Of a stretch of 5,390 nucleotides of DNA, positions 1 to 5,390 are shown piece by piece. Origin of the DNA: an uncultured Clostridia bacterium (GTDB lineage Bacteria; Bacillota; Clostridia; Christensenellales; Aristaeellaceae); assembly GCA_946042585.1 (NCBI GenBank), contig CAMGDO010000082.1:1-5390 (forward strand), written 5' to 3'. Under the pieces are notes generated by a model. It did not search any database. It saw only the letters and a list, made by a program, of their open reading frames with translations, and was not told where the DNA came from. Positions within the stretch are counted from its first letter, which is position 1; each line of letters begins with the position of its first letter. The translations under genes and the position numbers were made by a program.

Positions 1-911
1 GGCAGATGGAGCTGCCGCTCGCAGGAGTCCAGATCGACGCTGCGAATCCACAGCGCAATGGTGCGGCAGCGCAGCTGCTGCTCGCGCAGGCGGGCAGCGA
101 CGCTGTCGGACAGCAGAAACAGAACGCGCCGCGCATCCGTTTCGTCCGTGATGTCAAAGGGCGGCGTGGTGCTGTTTCCCACTGATTTTGCGTCGATTTG
201 CGCGATCAGCGGCATCACGGGCGATTGATCCAGCCCGGCAGCGCAGGCATAGAGCGTGTCGCCGTTTTTGCCCAGCAGGGTGTGAAGCGTCTGGGGGGAG
301 GAAAGGGCAATATCCCCGATGGTGCGCAGCCCGTAGTCCTGCAGGCGCTGCATGGTGGAGCGGCCGATGAACAACAGGTCGCTGGCGGGCAGCGGCCAGA
401 TCTTTTGCCGGTAGTTTTCCGGCGAAATCACCGTGGTGGCGTCGGGCTTGTGCATATCGCTGCCGAGCTTGGCGAAGATCTTGTTGAAGCTGACGCCGAT
501 GGACAGGGTGATGCCCAATTCTTCCCGGGCGCGCCGGCGCAGGCGCGAGGCGATTTCCACGCCGTCCAGCGCATGGCCGCTGACATCCAGCCAGCTTTCA
601 TCCAGACCGAATGCCTCCACTTGACCGGTGTATTCGGCGTAAATTTTTCGCAGCATGTGCGAATAATGAATGTATTTTTCGCCGTTCGGCGGCAGAATAA
701 TCAGCTCCGGGCACTTTTTGCGCGCATCGCCCACCGTTTCGCCTGTGCGGATGCCGCATTTCTTGGCGGCGTCGCTCTTGGCCAGCACAATGCCGTGGCG
801 TTCGCGGGGATCGCCGCATACGGCGACGGGCTTGCCGCGCAGAGATGGATCAAAGGCACATTCGACGGATGCGTAGAAATTGTTGCAGTCGCTGTGCAGG
901 ATGGTGCGCAT
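1..911 (-). CDS. dinB: Y-family translesion DNA polymerase (DNA polymerase IV / UmuC-like), 3' end cut off by the window
   Basis: Error-prone polymerase that copies past damaged bases in the cytoplasm. 303 codons are visible; family members are usually 350-420 residues, so most of the little-finger domain and the beta-clamp-binding tail are outside the window. Seen: N-terminal motif HSDCNNFYASVE with metal-binding Asp8 and the expected steric-gate aromatic Tyr13; second catalytic motif EAFGLDESWLDVS with Asp104-Glu105; conserved GVSFNKIFAKLGSDMHKPD at 139-157; a helix-hairpin-helix-like thumb near 178-202; start of the little finger from about 240. The start ATG is fixed by GGGAGG (919-924) 7 nt upstream and by the N-terminal motif. 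It has its own sigma-A promoter and a perfect LexA box, so SOS induction is likely. The NN after DC and GLDE in place of SIDE resemble the UmuC/UvrX-like Bacillota branch more than E. coli DinB, so the symbol is family-level. Confidence 0.93.
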   Translation of the reverse strand, partial: MRTILHSDCNNFYASVECAFDPSLRGKPVAVCGDPRERHGIVLAKSDAAKKCGIRTGETVGDARKKCPELIILPPNGEKYIHYSHMLRKIYAEYTGQVEAFGLDESWLDVSGHALDGVEIASRLRRRAREELGITLSIGVSFNKIFAKLGSDMHKPDATTVISPENYRQKIWPLPASDLLFIGRSTMQRLQDYGLRTIGDIALSSPQTLHTLLGKNGDTLYACAAGLDQSPVMPLIAQIDAKSVGNSTTPPFDITDETDARRVLFLLSDSVAARLREQQLRCRTIALWIRSVDLDSCERQLHL

Positions 912-936
912 GGGACAGCCTCCCAAATAGAAATGA

Positions 937-948
937 GAACATTTGTTC
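937..948 (-). promoter_or_regulatory. LexA (SOS) operator of the Y-family polymerase gene
   Basis: GAACATTTGTTC is a perfect GAAC-N4-GTTC palindrome, the core of the Gram-positive LexA/DinR box. It begins 10 nt after the -10 element, at roughly +4 to +15 of the predicted transcript and 25 nt before the start codon. A bound repressor there would block initiation or escape. Position, exact match and the damage-tolerance gene downstream all agree; binding itself is inferred. Confidence 0.9.
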
Positions 949-957
949 TATGTTTCT

Positions 958-986
958 ATTATACGCTGCCCTCTGACAAAAATCAA
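958..986 (-). promoter_or_regulatory. Sigma-A promoter of the Y-family polymerase gene
   Basis: On the minus strand, TTGATT (986-981) is separated by exactly 17 nt from a consensus TATAAT (963-958). The -35 matches TTGACA at 4 of 6 positions. The predicted start is near 951, giving a leader of about 40 nt that contains the LexA box and the GGGAGG ribosome binding site. Confidence 0.85.
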
Positions 987-997
987 CTGGAAAATGC

Positions 998-1009
998 GAA
1001 CAAATATTC
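998..1009. promoter_or_regulatory. Imperfect second LexA-like box upstream of the polymerase promoter
   Basis: GAACAAATATTC matches GAAC-N4-GTTC except for one base in the right half-site. It lies 11 nt upstream of the -35 and directly after the spoIVFB stop codon. Together with its flank it forms an inverted, 16-of-17 copy of the perfect box (998-1014 against 932-948), which makes chance resemblance less likely. It could be an auxiliary operator; LexA affinity is unknown. Confidence 0.5.
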
Positions 1010-1897
1010 TCATTCATGGCTGCGGTGGAGGAGATCGCCCAGTTTGGCAAAAGGGGTGTTGAGCACGGCTTGAAGCAGCTCATCCTCCTGCAGCGTGCCG
1101 CGGATGGTGGCGCCGTCCGGATCAATGACCTCAATGCGATGATAGGCGCCCGGCTGAAGAAATGCAAGCAGCGCGTGAAGCGAAAGATCAGAGGAAGCGC
1201 ACAGATGCTGCAGCGGCAGGGTGCCGGATTTTTCCATGCGCACACGCCGGGCAATAAAAGCTGCCAGATAACGCGAGGTGCTGTGCCGTTCTTCCAGCGC
1301 GGAGGCATACAGAAGATAGCAGCCCAGCAGGAGCAGCGAGGGACGAAAAGCGCCCGTCATGGCCTGAGCGGCGCAATAGCCCAGCATGAGCAGGGACAGC
1401 GTGCGCCCCAGCAGCAGCAGCGCGCGGAAAGCGACGGCGCGGTCGAGCCGAATCGATAGAAGCGACAAAAGGATGCGTCCGCCATCCAGCGGCAATACGG
1501 GCACAAGGTTAACCAGCAGCATCATCAGATTGGCCAGCAGGAACAGGCTGGCAAAGAGCGGCAGCGCGCTGCCGAGCTGGCGGATGGCAAGGAGCATGGC
1601 AAGCGAAAGCACGGCGTTGGCGCATACGCCTGCGGACGCGAGCAATAGCCCCTGATGCGGAGGCAGACCGCCGGCGAGGTCAATCTGCATGGCGCCGCCA
1701 AAGGGGGTCAGCTCCAGCTGCGAAACGGGCAGATGCAGGCGAAGCGCAATGAAGAGATGACCGCCTTCGTGAAGAAACAGAGCAATCAGATATGCCAGGA
1801 TGATCTGCCATTGCCCGGCCAGAATGTAGGAAAACAGCATGAGCGGAAAGAGCGGATGCACGCGCAGCTGGACGCCGCGGAAACGAAACAACGGCAT
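1010..1897 (-). CDS. spoIVFB: Stage IV sporulation protein FB, M50 intramembrane metalloprotease
   Basis: Site-2-protease family zinc protease; in Bacillus it sits in the outer forespore membrane and cuts the pro-sequence from pro-sigma-K, switching on late mother-cell genes. 295 residues, close to B. subtilis SpoIVFB (288). Seen: zinc motif HEGGH at 43-47 in a hydrophobic segment; NLVPVLPLDGGR at 130-141 with Asp138 as the expected third zinc ligand; about six hydrophobic segments (roughly 13-30, 33-52, 84-105, 113-135, 155-178, 184-200); and a soluble CBS-like C-terminal domain near 222-290, as in the ATP-sensing domain of SpoIVFB. Start ATG has AGGTGA (1904-1909) 6 nt upstream, overlapping the spoIVFA stop, so the two are probably translationally coupled. 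The partner gene directly upstream favours SpoIVFB over a general M50 protease. The substrate gene is not in the window, so the substrate is inferred. Confidence 0.9.
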   Translation of the reverse strand: MPLFRFRGVQLRVHPLFPLMLFSYILAGQWQIILAYLIALFLHEGGHLFIALRLHLPVSQLELTPFGGAMQIDLAGGLPPHQGLLLASAGVCANAVLSLAMLLAIRQLGSALPLFASLFLLANLMMLLVNLVPVLPLDGGRILLSLLSIRLDRAVAFRALLLLGRTLSLLMLGYCAAQAMTGAFRPSLLLLGCYLLYASALEERHSTSRYLAAFIARRVRMEKSGTLPLQHLCASSDLSLHALLAFLQPGAYHRIEVIDPDGATIRGTLQEDELLQAVLNTPFAKLGDLLHRSHE

Positions 1898-1903
1898 GGC
1901 ACG

Positions 1904-2536
1904 TCACCTGCGCTCGCCCATATAGGGCGTGCAATCGACAACCTTGCCGTTTTGCCGCGCCTGAAACGCAAATTCTCCGCTTGCCGATACACCCAGCAGA
2001 GAACTGGCTTCCACCGCGTCTCCTTCGTGCACCAGACAGGAATCCAAACCATAGTACATGCAATCCAGACCATTGTCATGTAAAATGCGAACGATGTACT
2101 GATCGCCGTCCGTATGGGCGATGCTCATGACCTCTCCGGATGCAACGGCGTAAATATCGCCGGCGTTTTCATAGATGTGATAGGGCTCGGCTACGGACCA
2201 GGCCTGCACTGTCTGTGCGCTGGTGGGGCTTTGCAGCGTGTGTAATTGCTGAGCATTATTGCCAAACACCTGAATGCTTTGTGCCAGCGAGGAGCTGACA
2301 TAGGTGAGCTTGCCCACGTTTTCATCCCATTCGCTTTCAATCGCGTTTTGCATCACCTTCAGCGCGTTGCTGCCGGTATTCAGCGTGGCTTCGCGCACGC
2401 CGATTACGCCGCACAGCAGTAGTGTGCCAATGAAGATATTGCGCATGAGCTTTTCGCCAAAGCGCGGGCGGACAGGCGTGTCGGCAGGGATGGGCGCAGG
2501 AGCAGGGGAGTGCACTTTGCGGATATTGCTGGACAT
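1904..2536 (-). CDS. spoIVFA: Stage IV sporulation protein FA, membrane protein with degenerate M23/LytM domain
   Basis: In Bacillus, SpoIVFA holds SpoIVFB inactive in a membrane complex until a forespore signal arrives. Here 210 residues: a Pro-rich cytoplasmic N-terminus (1-30), one membrane segment (about 33-48), a linker, and a C-terminal LytM-like beta domain (about 127-205) with the pattern GEV...HDNGL...YYGL...VHEGDAV...GV...FAFQARQNGKVVDCTPY. The catalytic HxH of active M23 peptidases is replaced by FAF and the first zinc His is absent, so it should be a non-enzymatic binding domain, as known for SpoIVFA. The start chosen (2536) has GGAGGTG (2549-2543) 6 nt upstream; an in-frame ATG at 2551 overlaps that site and is unlikely. 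spoIVFB follows after 6 nt. The SD lies inside a terminator-like hairpin. Identity rests on architecture plus the spoIVFB neighbour. Confidence 0.85.
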   Translation of the reverse strand: MSSNIRKVHSPAPAPIPADTPVRPRFGEKLMRNIFIGTLLLCGVIGVREATLNTGSNALKVMQNAIESEWDENVGKLTYVSSSLAQSIQVFGNNAQQLHTLQSPTSAQTVQAWSVAEPYHIYENAGDIYAVASGEVMSIAHTDGDQYIVRILHDNGLDCMYYGLDSCLVHEGDAVEASSLLGVSASGEFAFQARQNGKVVDCTPYMGERR

Positions 2537-2578
2537 AAAAAACACCTCCATCGGCGCTATCGTATGCGCCGGTGGAGG
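2537..2578 (-). terminator. Terminator-like hairpin after the PLP-enzyme gene that also contains the spoIVFA ribosome binding site
   Basis: Minus strand: left arm CCTCCACCGGCGC (2578-2566), loop ATACGATA, right arm GCGCCGATGGAGG (2557-2545), giving 12 of 13 pairs with one C/A mismatch, then TG and six T (2542-2537). It begins 15 nt after the stop codon of the upstream gene, as expected for an intrinsic terminator. The right arm ends in GGAGG, the spoIVFA Shine-Dalgarno, and the T run is the spacer to its ATG. Folded RNA would both end transcription and hide the SD. On the plus strand no T run follows. Confidence 0.72.
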
Positions 2579-2587
2579 AAATCATGT
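2559..2587 (-). promoter_or_regulatory. Possible sigma-E-type promoter for spoIVFAB
   Basis: CATACGAT (2566-2559) in the hairpin loop matches the B. subtilis sigma-E -10 consensus CATACAHT at 7 of 8 positions. Fourteen nt upstream, ACATGAT (2587-2581) fits the -35 consensus KMATATT at only 4 of 7. Transcription would begin near 2552, after the left hairpin arm, leaving the GGAGG site unpaired. Sigma-E control is known for spoIVF in Bacillus; here it is inference from a short motif. Confidence 0.33.
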
Positions 2588-2593
2588 GTGCAA

Positions 2594-3832
2594 TTAGAGA
2601 CAACCATCCGCCTGCAGGCATTCCAGCGCGTTTTGCAGCGCCAGACGTCCATGCTCATAGGTGAGTGCGCCCTGCATATAGGCGATGTATGGTTCACGCA
2701 TGGGCGCATCGGCGGAAAGCTCGATGGATGCACCGGATACAAACGTGCCTGCCGCCATGATGACCTGATGCTGATAGCCGGGCATATCCCAGGGCTCGGG
2801 CGTAACAAAGCTGTCAATGGGCGAGGAATACTGGATGCCGCGGCACAGCGCGCACAGGCGTTCGGGAGTGCCCATTTCGATGGCCTGGATGATGTCCGCC
2901 CGGGGAGCATCATAAGCCGGAGAGGTCTTCATGCCCAGCTTTTCAAATACGCGCGCGGCGAGCACAGCGGTTTTGAGCGCCTGTGCCACGGTGTGCGGCG
3001 CCATGAACAGCCCCTGATAAAACGGCTGATAGGACGCGGCATAGCTGCCTACCTCGCGGCCGATGCCGGGGGCGGTCAGGTGGGCTTCAATCCGGCGGAT
3101 GGCGCGCTCAGAACCGGCGATATAGCCGCCGGTAGGCGCAAGACCGCCGCCGATATTCTTGATGAGGCTGCCGACGATCGCATCCGCGCCCATATGAGTG
3201 GGTTCTTCATCGCAGACAAACGCGCCATAGCAGTTGTCCACCATGAGAAAGATGTCGGGACGAACGGCGCGCACGGCGTCAAAGAGCGGCTTCATGGCAG
3301 CAGGGGAGATGGCATCGCGCCAGGCATAGCCGCGGCTGCGCTGCAGGGAAACCACCGTGGTATTGGGGCGCAGGGCGGCAAGGACGGCGGGAATGTCGAT
3401 TTCGCCGCTTTCGGTCAGAGAAACGGCGTCAAAGTCGACGCCCATTTCAGACAGGGAGCCCTCGGGCTTTCCATTCCTGCCGATTACGCCCTCCAGCGTA
3501 TCATAGGGCATGCCGGTGGCAGCCAAAAGGTGATCCCCGGGACGCAGAAGGCCAAAAAGGCACATGGACAGCGCATGCGTACCTGACGCGATCTGCGGGC
3601 GGACGATGGCAGATTCGGCTCCCAGCAAATCGGCAAAGATGGCTTCCAGCGTGTCGCGGCCGACATCGTCATAGCCATAGCCGGTGGTAGGAGCAAAGTG
3701 GCGCGAAGCCACATGATGCTCCCTGAAGGCGTTCAGCACGGCTTTGGTGCCGCGCAGCGCACGGCTGTCAATGGCGGCGAACTGCGGCGCGCAGTCGCGC
3801 TCGCACTGCGCAATAAGAGCTTCAATATTCAT
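2594..3832 (-). CDS. COG4100 PLP-dependent enzyme ('methionine gamma-lyase family' / 'aluminum resistance' protein, YnbB-like)
   Basis: Cytoplasmic fold-type I PLP enzyme related to cystathionine/methionine lyases; the true substrate of this branch is not established, and the aluminium-resistance label is historical. 412 residues, usual for the family. Seen: TTGYGYDDVGRD near 49-60; SGTHALS at 83-89, a phosphate-binding loop; VDNCYGAF at 198-205 with Asp199, expected to contact the pyridine nitrogen; GSLIKNIGGGLAPTGGYIAG at 221-240 with Lys225 as the likely Schiff-base lysine. The ATG at 3832 is preferred because GGGAGG (3847-3842) lies 9 nt upstream; a TTG at 3859 would add nine residues without such a site. 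The start overlaps the end of miaA by 11 nt, implying translational coupling. In many Bacillota a ynbB homologue lies near miaA and hfq; no hfq fits between them here. A terminator-like hairpin follows 15 nt after the stop. Confidence 0.9.
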   Translation of the reverse strand: MNIEALIAQCERDCAPQFAAIDSRALRGTKAVLNAFREHHVASRHFAPTTGYGYDDVGRDTLEAIFADLLGAESAIVRPQIASGTHALSMCLFGLLRPGDHLLAATGMPYDTLEGVIGRNGKPEGSLSEMGVDFDAVSLTESGEIDIPAVLAALRPNTTVVSLQRSRGYAWRDAISPAAMKPLFDAVRAVRPDIFLMVDNCYGAFVCDEEPTHMGADAIVGSLIKNIGGGLAPTGGYIAGSERAIRRIEAHLTAPGIGREVGSYAASYQPFYQGLFMAPHTVAQALKTAVLAARVFEKLGMKTSPAYDAPRADIIQAIEMGTPERLCALCRGIQYSSPIDSFVTPEPWDMPGYQHQVIMAAGTFVSGASIELSADAPMREPYIAYMQGALTYEHGRLALQNALECLQADGCL

Positions 3833-4766
3833 GGCGGTTTTCCTCCCAGTATCTGACAATCATTTGTGCGGCATCGGCGCGCGCGTCGCTGGCAATCCAG
3901 CGGATGCGCGTATCGCGGCGAAACCAGATGAGTTGGCGGCGCGCATAATTCCGCGTGCCGGTTTTGATGCTTTCTACAGCGGTCTCAAGCGGCGCATTCT
4001 CCATCAGCACGGGCAGCAGCTCCTTATAGCCCAGCCCCTGCATGCTCTGCGCGTTGGGCGAAACGCCGCTGCATAGCAGCGCCTGCACCTCATGGAGCAG
4101 ACCGTCCTGCATCATCTGATCCACGCGCTGATTGATGCGCGCATGCAGCTCGCCGCGCGGCCAGTCCATGGCATATAGCTGAAAATCGTAGGGTGCATCT
4201 GCCTGCGTGGGGGTACGGTGCGCCGACATGGGCATGCCGGTGAGCTCATAGATTTCCAGCGCGCGGATGACGCGACGGACGTCATGAGGGTGCAGGCGCG
4301 AAGCGGTGGGCGGATCAATCTGAATCAGGCGCTGGTGCAGGGCGTGAGTGCCAAGCTGCATGGATTCCTGCGTGAGCCGCTCCCGCACCGCGGGATCGCT
4401 CGGCAATCCACCGTAATCCATAGGCAGTGTCAGCCCCTGCAGATACAGCCCTGTGCCGCCCACCAGCAGCGGAATGCGGCCGCGGGAGATAATACCGGCA
4501 ATGACGGTATGTGCGCGGGAGACATATTCGGCAACGGAAAACGGTTCGCTGGGATCGACAATATCCAGCATATGATGGGGCGCTGCGGCGCGCTCGTCCG
4601 GGGTGGGCTTGGCTGTGCCGATATCCATGCGGCGATATATCTGCATGGAATCAAGACAGACGATTTCGCAATTCAGCGCCTGGGCAACGGCGAGGGAAAG
4701 CCCGGTCTTTCCGCTGGCGGTGGCGCCCACCAGTCCCAGAACGCGAGGTTTGTTGACTGTCTGCAT
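3822..4766 (-). CDS. miaA: tRNA dimethylallyltransferase (tRNA A37 isopentenyltransferase)
   Basis: Transfers the dimethylallyl group of DMAPP to N6 of A37 in tRNAs reading UNN codons, the first step towards ms2i6A; cytoplasmic. 314 residues, the same as B. subtilis MiaA. Seen: P-loop GATASGKT at 14-21; CLDSMQIYRRMDIGTAKP at 37-54 with the DSxQxYR signature; HHMLD at 64-68; DPSEPFSVAEY at 71-81; PLLVGGTGLYLQG at 99-111; HDVRRVIRALEIYELTG in the middle; a C-terminal YARRQLIWFRRD segment that ends the conserved core. The ATG at 4766 is chosen because it places the P-loop at the normal distance. The frame stays open upstream to 4859, but only over mutL in another frame. It starts 1 nt after the mutL stop (TGATATG) with no clear Shine-Dalgarno, so translation probably depends on coupling to mutL. 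Confidence 0.97.
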   Translation of the reverse strand: MQTVNKPRVLGLVGATASGKTGLSLAVAQALNCEIVCLDSMQIYRRMDIGTAKPTPDERAAAPHHMLDIVDPSEPFSVAEYVSRAHTVIAGIISRGRIPLLVGGTGLYLQGLTLPMDYGGLPSDPAVRERLTQESMQLGTHALHQRLIQIDPPTASRLHPHDVRRVIRALEIYELTGMPMSAHRTPTQADAPYDFQLYAMDWPRGELHARINQRVDQMMQDGLLHEVQALLCSGVSPNAQSMQGLGYKELLPVLMENAPLETAVESIKTGTRNYARRQLIWFRRDTRIRWIASDARADAAQMIVRYWEENRHEY

Positions 4767-4767
4767 A

Positions 4768-5344
4768 TCAGGCTTGAATGCGGCGGAAGCGCTTTTCCAG
4801 ATCGCGGCGGGAAACCTCGATGACAAGCGGTCGGCCGTGCGGGCAGGTGGGGGTAACATGGTCGCGTATCATGCGGCGGATCAGATCCATCAGCGCGTCC
4901 ATGGGCAGCTTTTCGCCGCCCTTGACGGCATGCTTGCAGGCCATCTGAATGATGCGGTCGGTGCGCTTCTGCTGGCTGATCTGACCGCTTTCGGCCAGAT
5001 CGTCCAGCGCATCGCGCAGGCATTCGTCTGTGCGCGCATGACCAAGCACCATGGGGACGGCGCGCAGCTGAACAGAGAGATCGCCGAAATCCGACACATC
5101 AAAGCCGGCTGTGCGCAGGGCGTCTGCGCTGTCCAGAAAGATCTCGTATTCACGGTGCGTGAGCTTGAGTACGACGGGGGACAAAAGCACCTGAGAGGCG
5201 GCATCGCCTTCACAGGCCTTGATCATGCGTTCGTACAGCAGACGCTCGTGCACGGCGTGCTGATCGCAAAGCAGCATGCGATCGCCGCATTCCAGAATGA
5301 TATAGGTGTCAAATACGACGCCGATCAGGCGCACATCCAGGTGC
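4768..5344 (-). CDS. mutL: DNA mismatch repair protein MutL, C-terminal part only (5' end lost at contig end)
   Basis: MutL links MutS mismatch recognition to strand incision. About 191 genuine codons remain, covering the C-terminal dimerization/endonuclease domain; the N-terminal GHKL ATPase domain is missing. Seen: GVVFDTYIILE, the usual start of this domain; DQHAVHERLLYE, fitting the metal-binding endonuclease motif DQHA(X)2E(X)4E; ACKHAVKGGEKL; CPHGRPLVIE; and a terminal FRRI. These mark an endonuclease-active MutL, as expected in bacteria without MutH. The frame stays open past 5344 and an ATG at 5361 seems available, but that start and the residues MCIRDR come from sequencing adapter, so it is not a real N-terminus. 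The gene is truncated by assembly, not by mutation. miaA begins 1 nt after the stop. Confidence 0.96.
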
Positions 5345-5390
5345 CTGTCTCTTATACACATCTGACGCTGCCGACGAAGGCTTAGGTGTA
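5345..5390 (+). other. Illumina Nextera adapter, index and P5 start left on the contig end (not genomic)
   Basis: CTGTCTCTTATACACATCT (5345-5363) is the Tn5 mosaic end used in Nextera tagmentation, followed by GACGCTGCCGACGA (5364-5377), the rest of the read-1-side adapter in reverse complement. The next eight bases, AGGCTTAG (5378-5385), are the reverse complement of CTAAGCCT, which I recall as i5 index S508. GTGTA (5386-5390) begins the P5 region. The unbroken order of four library parts leaves no doubt. This stretch should be trimmed. Confidence 0.98.

Larger units (their letters stand above)
932..1014. repeat. 17-bp inverted repeat pair flanking the polymerase promoter
   Basis: The plus strand at 998-1014 reads GAACAAATATTCTCATT and the minus strand at 948-932 reads GAACAAATGTTCTCATT, with one mismatch. 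The arms are 49 bp apart and bracket the -35 and -10 elements. Each arm holds a LexA-type core plus a shared TCATT flank. The upstream arm overlaps the spoIVFB stop codon. Likely a duplicated operator rather than a hairpin terminator, given the long separation and absence of a T run. Confidence 0.65.

Noticed and set aside
912..1009. Terminator after spoIVFB
   Set aside because: I looked for a hairpin plus T run on the minus strand between spoIVFB and the polymerase gene; only weak, short pairings occur. Read-through from spoIVFB into the polymerase gene is possible.
198..1073. Long plus-strand open frame (291 codons) opposite the polymerase gene
   Set aside because: It is antisense to a gene with clear catalytic motifs, has no recognisable domain, and crosses the promoter region into spoIVFB. 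High G+C makes such shadow frames common.
2537..2551. Alternative spoIVFA start at 2551 (MEVFF...)
   Set aside because: That ATG overlaps the SD that serves the ATG at 2536, and no other ribosome binding site precedes it.
2510..3586. Long plus-strand open frame (358 codons) opposite the PLP-enzyme gene
   Set aside because: Antisense shadow of a well-conserved gene; low-complexity His/Gly/Arg-rich composition and no known motif.
4767..4859. Upstream extension of miaA by 31 codons
   Set aside because: It overlaps conserved mutL C-terminal codons, lies before the usual MiaA N-terminus, and would place the P-loop unusually far in.
5344..5361. ATG at 5361 as a start for a short mutL-like protein (MCIRDR...)
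   Set aside because: The codons come from adapter bases; the real gene continues beyond the contig end.
5345..5363. Tn5 mosaic end as sign of a natural transposon
   Set aside because: It is followed by the adapter, index and P5 bases of a Nextera library, so it is a library artefact and not a mobile element.
4603..5385. Plus-strand open frame of 260 codons ending in VSYTHLTLPTKA
   Set aside because: Antisense to mutL and miaA, and its C-terminus is translated Nextera adapter, a well-known artefact.

Overview
The window is a bacterial contig end with every gene on the minus strand, so it reads from right to left. In transcription order it holds the 3' part of mutL, miaA, a COG4100-type 'methionine gamma-lyase family' PLP enzyme, spoIVFA, spoIVFB, and a Y-family translesion polymerase whose 3' end runs off the left edge. 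The high G+C, the SpoIVFA/SpoIVFB pair (used only by endospore formers), strong AGGAGG-type ribosome binding sites and a Gram-positive GAAC-N4-GTTC LexA box point to an endospore-forming Bacillota, most likely a high-G+C member of Clostridia in the broad sense. I cannot name the genus.

Right part (about 2594-5344): mutL, miaA and the PLP enzyme are packed as a translationally coupled block. miaA starts 1 nt after the mutL stop, and the PLP gene starts 11 nt before the miaA coding region ends. MutL nicks DNA in mismatch repair, MiaA prenylates A37 of tRNAs reading UNN codons, and the PLP enzyme is a poorly understood relative of sulfur-amino-acid lyases (YnbB) that often sits near miaA/hfq in Bacillota. 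No hfq lies between them here. The block ends at a terminator-like hairpin at 2537-2578.

Middle part (1010-2536): spoIVFA and spoIVFB, 6 nt apart, encode a membrane regulator and the intramembrane metalloprotease that in Bacillus activates pro-sigma-K late in sporulation. The Shine-Dalgarno of spoIVFA lies inside the right arm of the upstream terminator-like hairpin, and the loop holds a sigma-E-like -10 (CATACGAT). This suggests, without proving it, that spoIVFA is translated only from its own short sporulation transcript.

Left part (1-1009): the Y-family polymerase has a clear sigma-A promoter with a perfect LexA box just after the -10. A nearly identical, inverted and imperfect second copy lies 61 bp upstream, so the gene is very probably SOS-controlled.

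The last 46 bases (5345-5390) are not genomic. They are Illumina Nextera adapter, followed by an i5 index and the start of the P5 primer region. The genome ends at 5344, inside mutL. I found no sign of a wholly new system; the most interesting native signals are the spoIVFA hairpin and the paired LexA boxes.
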